Origin: Globobulimina sp.
Lineage: Eukaryota; Foraminifera; Rotaliida
Reading direction: 5' to 3'
Assembly (NCBI GenBank): GCA_003354225.1
Contig: PIVH01000514.1
Coordinates: 1-5,554, forward strand
Length of the DNA stretch: 5,554 bases
The notes under the pieces are model-generated. The model was given only the letters and a program-made list of their open reading frames with translations. It was not told where the DNA came from and made no database searches. Positions 1 through 5,554 of the stretch are shown here, in pieces (positions within the stretch are counted from its first letter, which is position 1; each line of letters begins with the position of its first letter). The position numbers and the translations under genes are program-made.

Positions 1-2013
1 GATTGCGATTCTATGATAAATAAATATGTGATGGTGTATGAATTATTATATTTTGACGAAGCAGAAACATTTTGTCAAAATGAAATCGGAACACATTTAG
101 CATCCATCCACTCATTATATGACCATCGAGAGACCTTATTTCTATGTGAACGCTATATTAATGATTGTTGGATTGGATTGAATATAAATGTGAATAAATG
201 GACAGATGGCACGAAGTTTGATTATGGCAATGAATATAATGAATATCCGTGGCGCTCAAATCAACCAAATGTAACAAACATAAATGAGAATCAATTTACA
301 ATGGGAACTGCTTTGGTTTCTGATAAATGGACTGTTTTTAATCAAAACCAGAAACATTATTTTTTATGTAATTTGCCATCCACAATTTGCAATTCATCGC
401 AATGGCAAGTAATAAACGGACAATATGTTGCATGGAATGAGTGTGAAATAGATATTAATACTGATTTTATGGCGATTTTATCCGATAAAGAATGGATTAA
501 TACAAATAATAAATTAATTATTGAATATATGTATAAAATAAATGAAAAGGCATTTTTGCAACAAGACATTTATTTTAATTCAGCCATATTACTATTTAAT
601 TTTGAATCAGTTTGTAATTATTATGAAATTGGCATTTTATACGTGAATAATCTATTTTATTTATATATTGCAAAATGGATGAATGGATATTATTATTTGT
701 TACACACAAATGAAATAATTGAGTATGATGAGTTTGTTGATAATTCATATCACACATTAAAAATAGTCGTGATTGAGGCACGTAAATTTAATATAAATCT
801 GAATGGAATACATTATTTAGAAGTAATTGATTCGGATAGAAGCAATTCTACAGCGGACTATTCTGGATATTCTGGGCGCATTGGATTAGTAAATAATAAT
901 TTAAAAATTACAATAAAATCATTATTTGTTTCTGGCTCACAAGTTTTATTAAAGAATACCCAAAATATTGCAGAATGTGCAAATATCATTGAGTTACAAT
1001 TAAATTATGATGAATATGAACTAAAATATGGAATCATTATAACTATTATCATTACAAATGGCATCAACACATTGCAATTGCAACTGAATCAAACCCAAAT
1101 GATATTAATATCAAATATAAGTAATAATATTATAAACCAAAGAATAAATCGCCTACAATCGCTCCAACAGATTGATAAAAATTGTATTTTTGATGATAAA
1201 ATGGATATTAATACGTCTGATAATACATTAATAATAAATACGACAATATTTGTTTGTGAGCCAGAGACCCAATCCATTTTAACTGTGGATTTTACTGTCA
1301 ATTTACAGCGCGATTTAATCGAAACGAATGAGTTATTAATAGCTTTAAATATAAACGCATCAAATCTTGATGTTCAAGTTTTGAACTTTAATGAAATGGA
1401 AGTAATTGTTCCCCCAACAACAACTTCAAATAATTTATCAAATACTGACTCAACAATGAATTGGAACATTATTAGTTATATTAAACAAATACATACTTTG
1501 TGGGTTGTAATCTATGTATGTGCCGTATGTGCATTTTGTGTAATTTTGTTGGTTGTTTGCGTGAAATGCTGTAAATGGAGAAGAGATATTAAAAGGGATG
1601 AAATTGGTGGCGGTGGGCATTCCATTCCTATCATGGCATTAAAAACAGAGGCAATTTCTAATCAAGAAAAGGCAAATTTAATTCATCGGAATGTTGATGA
1701 TTCTCCGAATATGAATGAAAAACACAGACACAAAGAGAGTGAGAGCTTAATTGTAAGATATCCCGGCGACGATCATGAATTTAAGAAAAGATATGATAAT
1801 AAATATAATAAAAAAAATGTAAACAAATTTAGAACTCCTGGCTCCACCGATAATAATAACGATTTTAATGATGAATTAAATCCAAATTTACAAAACGATG
1901 AATTTATTATTCATGAAATGAATATTCAATTAGGACCAGGTTTTGCTTATAATTGTCCTGAAAATGATTCTGTTGTTCACAGTGACTCTCAACGTAACAC
2001 AACAAAACATTAA
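1..2013 (+). CDS. C-type lectin-like / LamG-like single-pass membrane receptor, 5' partial
   Basis: Probable cell-surface type I membrane protein. The first ATG is at 13, but the frame is open to base 1 and codon 2 is a Cys where long-form C-type lectin domains carry an extra Cys, so the start and signal peptide probably lie upstream. Numbering from the ATG at 13 (666 residues): a C-type lectin-like domain at about 1-121 (FDEAETFC with Cys21, LASI, WIGL at 53-56, W-TDG, QPN at 84-86, final Cys119); a LamG/concanavalin-A-like beta-sandwich at about 130-307 (NLNG near 262-265, SGRIGL near 287-292); an unassigned Asn/Ile-rich region at 320-485; a membrane helix at about 495-518, followed by the basic stop-transfer KWRRDIKR; and a polar 146-residue tail. 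Nine N-glycosylation sequons lie outside the membrane and six cysteines in or beside the helix. The calcium-site WND is absent (W106-T-V), so classical sugar binding is doubtful. It ends in tandem TAA TAA. The domain reading is firm for the lectin fold and moderate for LamG. Ligand and function are unknown. Confidence 0.82.
   Translation, partial: DCDSMINKYVMVYELLYFDEAETFCQNEIGTHLASIHSLYDHRETLFLCERYINDCWIGLNINVNKWTDGTKFDYGNEYNEYPWRSNQPNVTNINENQFTMGTALVSDKWTVFNQNQKHYFLCNLPSTICNSSQWQVINGQYVAWNECEIDINTDFMAILSDKEWINTNNKLIIEYMYKINEKAFLQQDIYFNSAILLFNFESVCNYYEIGILYVNNLFYLYIAKWMNGYYYLLHTNEIIEYDEFVDNSYHTLKIVVIEARKFNINLNGIHYLEVIDSDRSNSTADYSGYSGRIGLVNNNLKITIKSLFVSGSQVLLKNTQNIAECANIIELQLNYDEYELKYGIIITIIITNGINTLQLQLNQTQMILISNISNNIINQRINRLQSLQQIDKNCIFDDKMDINTSDNTLIINTTIFVCEPETQSILTVDFTVNLQRDLIETNELLIALNINASNLDVQVLNFNEMEVIVPPTTTSNNLSNTDSTMNWNIISYIKQIHTLWVVIYVCAVCAFCVILLVVCVKCCKWRRDIKRDEIGGGGHSIPIMALKTEAISNQEKANLIHRNVDDSPNMNEKHRHKESESLIVRYPGDDHEFKKRYDNKYNKKNVNKFRTPGSTDNNNDFNDELNPNLQNDEFIIHEMNIQLGPGFAYNCPENDSVVHSDSQRNTTKH
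13..375 (+). other. C-type lectin-like domain (degenerate ligand site)
   Basis: Residues 1-121 follow the C-type lectin order: aromatic strand, (F)DEAETFC helix with the first core Cys21, GTHLASIHS, a helix, WIGLN, W-TDG, an NxxPWRSNQPN segment, then DKW and Y-FLC with the last core Cys119. The outer disulfide pair is present. The usual inner pair is missing, since no Cys lies between C52 and C119. QPN survives, but its Asn86 starts an NVT glycosylation sequon, and the WND triplet reads W-T-V. C45 and C52 are extra cysteines that might pair with each other. Fold assignment is by motif order. Loss of calcium-dependent binding is inferred. Confidence 0.8.
400..933 (+). other. LamG / concanavalin A-like beta-sandwich domain
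   Basis: Residues about 130-307 alternate short hydrophobic strands with polar turns. They end in the pattern typical of LamG-type and related jelly-roll domains: a strand HTLKIVVIEARKFNINLNG (about 247-265, with the 'NG' turn), a D-rich loop, SGYSGRIGLVNNN, then a closing strand. Such domains bind glycans or proteins, often with calcium. No calcium ligands can be picked out with confidence. The assignment rests on pattern only, so a different beta-sandwich family is possible. Confidence 0.5.
1495..1566 (+). other. Transmembrane helix with cysteine cluster
   Basis: Residues about 495-518 form one uninterrupted hydrophobic stretch rich in Val, Ile, Leu, Ala and Cys, bounded on the inner side by KCCKWRR. 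Cysteines at 503, 506, 509, 516, 519 and 520 lie within or beside it; those at the cytoplasmic border are plausible S-palmitoylation sites (inference). The positive-inside rule puts residues 521-666 in the cytoplasm and the lectin and LamG-like parts outside. Confidence 0.85.
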
Positions 2014-2029
2014 TAATGCACAGTGACTC
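1978..2029. repeat. 11-nt direct repeat CACAGTGACTC flanking a stop codon
   Basis: CACAGTGACTC occurs at 1978-1988, inside the last coding residues (HSDS region), and again at 2019-2029, just after the tandem TAA stops. The starts are 41 bases apart. A local duplication or chance could explain it. No function can be assigned. Confidence 0.4.
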
Positions 2030-2110
2030 AAATTGTTTTTAACGTACGTTTCCTGTGGGTTTTTCATATACAAAAAGTGTTTCCAAACATGTACAAGTTG
2101 CTAGGATCGA
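2014..2110. other. Intergenic gap between convergent 3' ends
   Basis: This gap of about 97 bp separates the TAA of the lectin-like gene from the TGA of the minus-strand gene, so both 3' ends must fit here or overlap the opposite gene. No AATAAA is present on either strand. It holds a perfect 10-bp palindrome AACGTACGTT at 2041-2050 and the second copy of an 11-nt repeat whose first copy lies in the last codons of the lectin-like gene. No RNA gene or ORF is visible. Confidence 0.7.
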
Positions 2111-3664
2111 TCAACAGTCATCAAAAGCAATGCGCCAACTCCAAAACACTAATCTTTGATTGTTTGTGTTTGGTGTCTTCATTTTAGCCAATAACCACTT
2201 TTCGCCATGATATTCCCAGAATGCCTGTCCTAAAGCAACCACTTTATATGAGTTACAAACATAAACTCCATCAAAATCCACAAATCCGGGAAGTAAAACA
2301 TCAGATATCATTGCAATAACTTGTTGGTCCGATGTCGCTTTCACATTACAAATATCAACAGTTTTCTTTTGATAACGTTGCAAAACATTACGTTTTGTCT
2401 CACTATTTTCAATACAAATATCTCCGATTTCTGATAAATAAAATTCAGTATGATATGGCGCGAAATAATCGCCATATATACCAAATATCGGTTGTTTTGT
2501 TTGAATGTCATTCATTTTATGCAATGATTTATATTTAAGATATATTCGGACAAACAATTCAATCCAAAAATGCTTTACATCTTCAAAATCTATACTAAAC
2601 TCAACAGTTTCTCCATTTCTGTCTACACGAAATATTTTCTTCCCAATTTGTAGTAATTCATCATAATTATTCGCAATTTTTGCCCAAAACTCTGGAATTT
2701 GATAAAAAAATGACAAATAATGCATTACACATAATTTCTTTTGTTGGTCAGTTTTGGCGAAACCATTAAATCGTTTGATTTGTTGTCGAATAATTCTTTT
2801 TACTTTGCCGGTTTTAGAAAGAAGATTAGAATCTGATTTGTGCGGAGTTTGTAAATTTGTGAAAATGAAATCACACATTTTCCCATCATTACTATTACAC
2901 ATATTTCTAATCTGTACATCCCAAACATGTACGGCATAAACGGAAACTCCATAAAAAGCGCCTTTTCCTTGCTCGCTTAAGTTAGTATTTGATATAAATG
3001 ATTGTACTCTGCATTTTGCTTCATTTTGGGTTAAAAATGCATTAAATCGCAGCTTGTAATCAATGATATCTCTCCAGTGTTTATCATTGTTTTTATTTAA
3101 TATGTCAGACTGACAAATTGCAACTAATGTTGGACATGAACAGTATTCAATAATTATGCAACCAATATCTGATTCAAATAAATATTGGATATCTTTATAT
3201 GTCGCAGATATTCTGTTCACTAATGATTTAATGGTATTTCTCATATCATTTATTTCCTTATAAACAGTATTAATTAATTTAATTTTTGATTTTGTTAATT
3301 TCTCAATTTCGTTTTCAAGCTCAGATATTGATAATTTTGCTGATTGTTGTCCTCGATACGACTGCACTGCGCTTGATGTTGCATTATCAATTTTAGCGTT
3401 ATTATTCGGTGCTATATTAAATGTATTTATTTCTTCTAACACTTCTGATGAAATCTGTTGTTTTTCTTGTACTCTGTATAGATATTGAATCATTGTTTGT
3501 AACCGCAACATCTCAGTGCTGCTATTTTGTAATAATGTCAATTTAGAGAGTTGTATTCGACACAGTGTTGCCATCAATTCTTTATGTTTGTGGGACATTT
3601 TTTTGAATGTTTTCACTAAAAAAGTTAAGATGAATTCTTGATTGTCTCGTTTCTTTTTATCCAT
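2111..3664 (-). CDS. Unrecognised protein with coiled coil and weak F-box-like segment
   Basis: This single-exon gene encodes 517 residues and I do not recognise its family. The start is the first ATG after an in-frame TAA at 3668-3670, six bases upstream, with A at -3; the stop is TGA at 2111-2113. The N-terminus is basic (MDKKKR). Residues 1-80 are predominantly helical, 85-105 are Asn/Ser/Gln-rich linker, and 110-157 form a good coiled coil. Residues about 157-210 read as a hydrophobic helix ending near CPTL, then a polar insert and HWRDIIDYKLRF. That resembles the F-box order (Leu-rich helix, 'P-L', W-R) but lacks a clear LPDE start. The remaining 300 residues mix helices and strands with many aromatics and no motif I can name. 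There is no signal peptide or membrane helix, so it is likely cytosolic or nuclear. It is convergent with the lectin-like gene and divergent from the XKR gene. If the F-box is real, a substrate-adaptor role would follow, but that is speculative. Confidence 0.8.
   Translation of the reverse strand: MDKKKRDNQEFILTFLVKTFKKMSHKHKELMATLCRIQLSKLTLLQNSSTEMLRLQTMIQYLYRVQEKQQISSEVLEEINTFNIAPNNNAKIDNATSSAVQSYRGQQSAKLSISELENEIEKLTKSKIKLINTVYKEINDMRNTIKSLVNRISATYKDIQYLFESDIGCIIIEYCSCPTLVAICQSDILNKNNDKHWRDIIDYKLRFNAFLTQNEAKCRVQSFISNTNLSEQGKGAFYGVSVYAVHVWDVQIRNMCNSNDGKMCDFIFTNLQTPHKSDSNLLSKTGKVKRIIRQQIKRFNGFAKTDQQKKLCVMHYLSFFYQIPEFWAKIANNYDELLQIGKKIFRVDRNGETVEFSIDFEDVKHFWIELFVRIYLKYKSLHKMNDIQTKQPIFGIYGDYFAPYHTEFYLSEIGDICIENSETKRNVLQRYQKKTVDICNVKATSDQQVIAMISDVLLPGFVDFDGVYVCNSYKVVALGQAFWEYHGEKWLLAKMKTPNTNNQRLVFWSWRIAFDDC
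3194..3337 (-). other. Coiled-coil segment
   Basis: Residues about 110-157 of the minus-strand protein (LSISELENEIEKLTKSK and onward) show leucine, isoleucine and valine at heptad-like spacing with Glu/Lys/Asn between and no proline. This is the usual appearance of a dimerising coiled coil. It leads directly into the F-box-like segment. Confidence 0.6.
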
Positions 3665-3878
3665 TCTTTACTTTCTTTATTTCTCTCTTCTCTTTTGTAT
3701 ATTTTTTACTTTCTCCATTAATTTCTCACAGTGATAAACTTTTTGAGTTTAAGTTTTTCTATTTTGTAGAACACTTTTTTACATTTAAATTCATTTCCTG
3801 ACGCGACGACAGTACTTGTTTGAAAATTACCCTTTCTAGAAACAACAAAATCAGTAATATTCAAGTTAAGATGAATTC
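3622..3878. repeat. 16-nt direct repeat near the two divergent start codons
   Basis: AAGTTAAGATGAATTC occurs exactly at 3622-3637 and 3863-3878. The second copy spans the XKR start codon (ATG at 3871). The first lies inside the N-terminal codons of the minus-strand gene (codons for about residues 10-15). The two copies are 241 bp apart in the same orientation. A match of this length is uncommon in a window this size, but AT bias makes chance possible. Confidence 0.5.
3665..3870. promoter_or_regulatory. Divergent intergenic / promoter region
   Basis: These 206 bp separate two divergent start codons and must hold the 5' leaders of both genes and at least part of their promoters. Positions 3665-3717 are strongly pyrimidine-rich on the plus strand, giving a GA-rich leader for the minus-strand gene. 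A small GC-rich island, GACGCGACGAC (3800-3810), stands out from the AT-rich surroundings and lies about 60-70 bases upstream of the XKR start. No convincing TATA box or initiator can be assigned. In the XKR frame a TGA at 3799-3801 closes the reading frame, which makes the ATG at 3871 the first usable one. Confidence 0.5.
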
Positions 3879-5554
3879 CACCCTCACAACCATAGCTTCG
3901 CGGTCACAGAACGACACTCCAATTGTTGATGGTAGAATAATTACACGGTGCTATATATCAATACAAGTAAGCATCGCATTGTTTATATCCATCATTGGTG
4001 CAATTCATGTGAATCGATGTATCAATGAAATCAAAAAAGGTGAGTTATATATAATTTACATCGATATATAGAATGAAATATACATCGATATATATATATA
4101 AATTAATAGCGAAAAGGACAAATACTGGAATTGAAAAGGAATCGGGAGGTGATCAGCAACCAATACATGAAGAAGAAAAAGGCGAAACGCCACTAAACGT
4201 CGTCATTGATGATAACATTGAGATAACTGAAGAAAAAGCAAAAGCCATAACAGATATATTGGACAGCAAAGATAATGAAAATGTACCAAAGAAACAAATT
4301 TTTTGTAAATTATGGGGTCACACAGTATGGAAAATGCGAAGCGTTTATAGTGGTTTGGCGGTTCATTCATTCGACGTATTGACAGATATATTAGTCATTA
4401 TTCAATGGATGCAAATGCAAAATTATTCCGGCGATCATATAGATCCTAAAGTTATGGCATATGCTGGAATCGCTGTATTGTTCGCATCCAAAATTATCTC
4501 AACTATTGCTATTTTTTTGAAAGAATTAAATATTCGAAGAGCTATGTTGCAATTTTTAGATGTATTGATATTTGAAGAACTATATGAAAGTCATAAGAAA
4601 ATTGTGTCTCAAATAAAAAATAAAAAGTGCCTCAAAGACGAAGCCATTGAATCCACGCTATCTTTTAAATATGTACGTAATTTCGAAGCTGTTTTTGAAT
4701 CAATCCCTCAATCTGTGTTGCAGTTAGTTTTTATTATGAGAATTCCTGAAGGCGAAGCTAAGTATAATCCAATATTTATAATATCCATCATCCAATCTAT
4801 CATTTCTATGACCAATTCCATATTAAATAATGATTTTACGCGAATGCAAGACGACCAATTTAAGAAATATAAGCAACGGTTACCTCCGACATTTGAATGT
4901 TTCAAACATTCTTTGTGTCGATTTTCTGAGGTTGTATATCGCATTGGTTTGCTAGCTTTATTTTGGACGGTTTGCGAAGGATTGGCATTTTCTATTATGT
5001 TGGGCATAGAATTAGCATTACTTTTATCCATCACATTTTATTTCATTTTTTACAAAGAAAAACGAGAGTTTAGTGGTGACACATTTTTATTGGCCATCAA
5101 CACAGTGATCGTTGTGCCGTCAGAAGAAGTATATACAGGGCGGTTGTGGGACGAATCAATTTCTGATTTGGACTTTATGGATTATTTTGTGTTTGGCATA
5201 TTGTTAATATTCGGGAATTGTTGCTGTTGTTTTGGTTTCGCGGCGTGTTTGACAGGATTGGTGAGAGCAATTAGTTGGAAACGGGTTATTATTGACTTTG
5301 TGCCCACTATGCGAATTGCAGTGAGTATTTCTGAATTGACAGTAGTTATTTTGTATGGCATATATGGCCAAAATGGAAGGCGTGAAACGTTTTTATTAAC
5401 ATTGGAACATTGTTTATTGACATTTATTGCCACATCTGTATGCTTACTTATCTACAGTCAGTTTGGTATATTGTTTCCAGACTTTTCATTGCCTGTAAAT
5501 GTAAACGTGCGAAGTAAATGGGGCTATGCATACTCGAATGAATTGACAGAATTA
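3871..5554 (+). CDS. XK-related (XKR) family multi-pass membrane protein, two exons, 3' partial
   Basis: Exon 1 is 3871-4039 and exon 2 is 4110 to the window end; joined, they give 538 residues with no stop yet. The start is the first ATG after an in-frame TGA (3799-3801), with A at -3. XKR proteins are plasma-membrane proteins; several animal members scramble phospholipids and expose phosphatidylserine. Landmarks: FDVLTD at 144-149 in the first core helix; a helix at 171-192; FEAVFESIPQSVLQL at 248-262, matching the family's EaaPQlvLQl signature; a helix at 277-295; and RFSEVVYRIGLLALF from 327, matching the 'Rl-e--sRv-alalF' helix. More hydrophobic segments lie near 336-371, 382-393, 416-441, 459-476 and 491-512. 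An extra helix at about 25-47 comes from exon 1 and is joined to the core by an acidic linker (about 60-120). C427-C430 is a four-Cys run in a membrane segment. Family is assigned by motif; scramblase activity is not shown. Confidence 0.78.
4040..4109 (+). other. Spliceosomal intron, 70 nt, phase 1
   Basis: The donor GTGAGT starts at 4040 and the acceptor AATAG ends at 4109. The intron is about 17% GC, well below the flanking exons. Splicing joins G (4039) to CG (4110-4111) as an Ala codon (residue 57) and opens the frame to the window edge. Without splicing, the exon 1 frame stops at TAG 4069-4071. Other nearby AG acceptors fail: 4071 gives an immediate TGA, and 4116 gives a TAA within about 30 codons. 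There is no clear branch point or pyrimidine tract. Only transcript data would prove use. Confidence 0.75.
4057..4094 (+). repeat. 14-nt direct repeat inside the intron
   Basis: TACATCGATATATA occurs exactly at 4057-4070 and 4081-4094, a period of 24 bases, and the second copy runs into a TA-dinucleotide tract (to about 4100). The duplication makes up much of the intron and looks like a small tandem expansion. The first copy contains the start of the TAG that closes the unspliced exon 1 frame. Confidence 0.7.

Noticed and set aside
357-1301. Three minus-strand open frames of 61-70 codons (357-569, 596-781, 1089-1301)
   Set aside because: They lie fully opposite the lectin-like coding sequence, have no recognisable domains, and arise from AT-rich coding DNA.
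2024-2030. AP-1-like site TGACTCA after the first gene's stop
   Set aside because: A 7-mer at a 3' end, in an organism of unknown lineage, carries no weight as a regulatory site.
2600-2660. EF-hand-like stretch VDRNGETVEFSIDFED in the minus-strand protein
   Set aside because: The spacing of acidic residues around the Gly does not fit the 12-residue loop, and there is no flanking E-helix/F-helix pattern.
2083-2932. 12-nt repeat CCAAACATGTAC at 2083-2094 and 2921-2932
   Set aside because: It is short enough to be expected by chance in a 5.5-kb AT-rich window, and the copies have no positional logic.
2332-2939. Plus-strand open frames at 2332-2538 and 2754-2939
   Set aside because: They are shadows of the 517-residue minus-strand gene, with no domain or independent context.
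3820-4071. An 83-codon plus-strand frame read as a separate small gene starting at TTG 3820
   Set aside because: TTG is an unlikely eukaryotic start and ATG 3871 lies in frame. The stop at 4069 is inside a convincing intron, so this is better read as exon 1 of the XKR gene (the unspliced peptide is kept as a finding).
4708-5433. Minus-strand open frames of 108 and 83 codons (4708-5034 and 5182-5433)
   Set aside because: They are antisense to exon 2 of the XKR gene, whose plus-strand frame is open throughout and carries family motifs.
1-5554. Mobile element, CRISPR array, tRNA or rRNA gene
   Set aside because: No terminal inverted repeats, transposase or reverse-transcriptase motifs, spaced repeat array, or RNA-gene landmarks were seen on either strand.
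1-5554. Bacterial or giant-virus origin
   Set aside because: A spliced XKR gene, divergent genes without ribosome-binding sites, and a glycosylation-rich type I receptor fit a eukaryotic nuclear genome better. A viral origin is not strictly excluded, but no viral hallmark gene is present.

Overview
The window is AT-rich (by eye about two thirds A+T) nuclear DNA of a eukaryote, most likely a unicellular protist. The support is a 70-nt GT-AG spliceosomal intron, long low-complexity-tolerant reading frames with standard stop codons (TAA ends the first gene, TGA the second, and TAG, TAA and TGA are absent inside all three frames), no Shine-Dalgarno or operon layout, and the protein types: a C-type-lectin single-pass receptor and an XK-related multi-pass membrane protein. 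Lineage cannot be fixed from the sequence. Genes are tightly packed, with intergenic gaps of about 97 and 206 bp.

Layout. (1) 1-2013, plus strand: a large type I membrane protein whose reading frame is open to the window edge, so its true N-terminus and signal peptide lie outside. It has a C-type lectin-like domain, then a laminin-G/concanavalin-A-like beta-sandwich, an Asn/Ile-rich membrane-proximal region, one transmembrane helix and a 146-residue cytoplasmic tail. (2) 2014-2110: short gap between convergent 3' ends. (3) 2111-3664, minus strand: an unrecognised 517-residue soluble protein with a coiled coil followed by a weak F-box-like segment. (4) 3665-3870: divergent promoter region with a pyrimidine-rich strip that forms the purine-rich leader of gene 3. 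(5) 3871 to the window end, plus strand: an XK-related (XKR, phospholipid-scramblase-family) protein in two exons, split by an intron at 4040-4109 and cut off by the right edge at residue 538.

The two outer genes encode plasma-membrane-type proteins and the middle one a probable cytosolic protein. Nothing in the sequence shows that the three work together; the divergent arrangement of the middle gene and the XKR gene would allow shared promoter control. The most interesting points are the XKR intron, which carries both a stop for the upstream frame and, one base later, an ATG in frame with the XKR body, so that splicing would decide whether an extra N-terminal membrane helix is attached; and the lectin domain, which has kept its fold landmarks but lost the calcium/sugar-binding WND residues and the inner disulfide.
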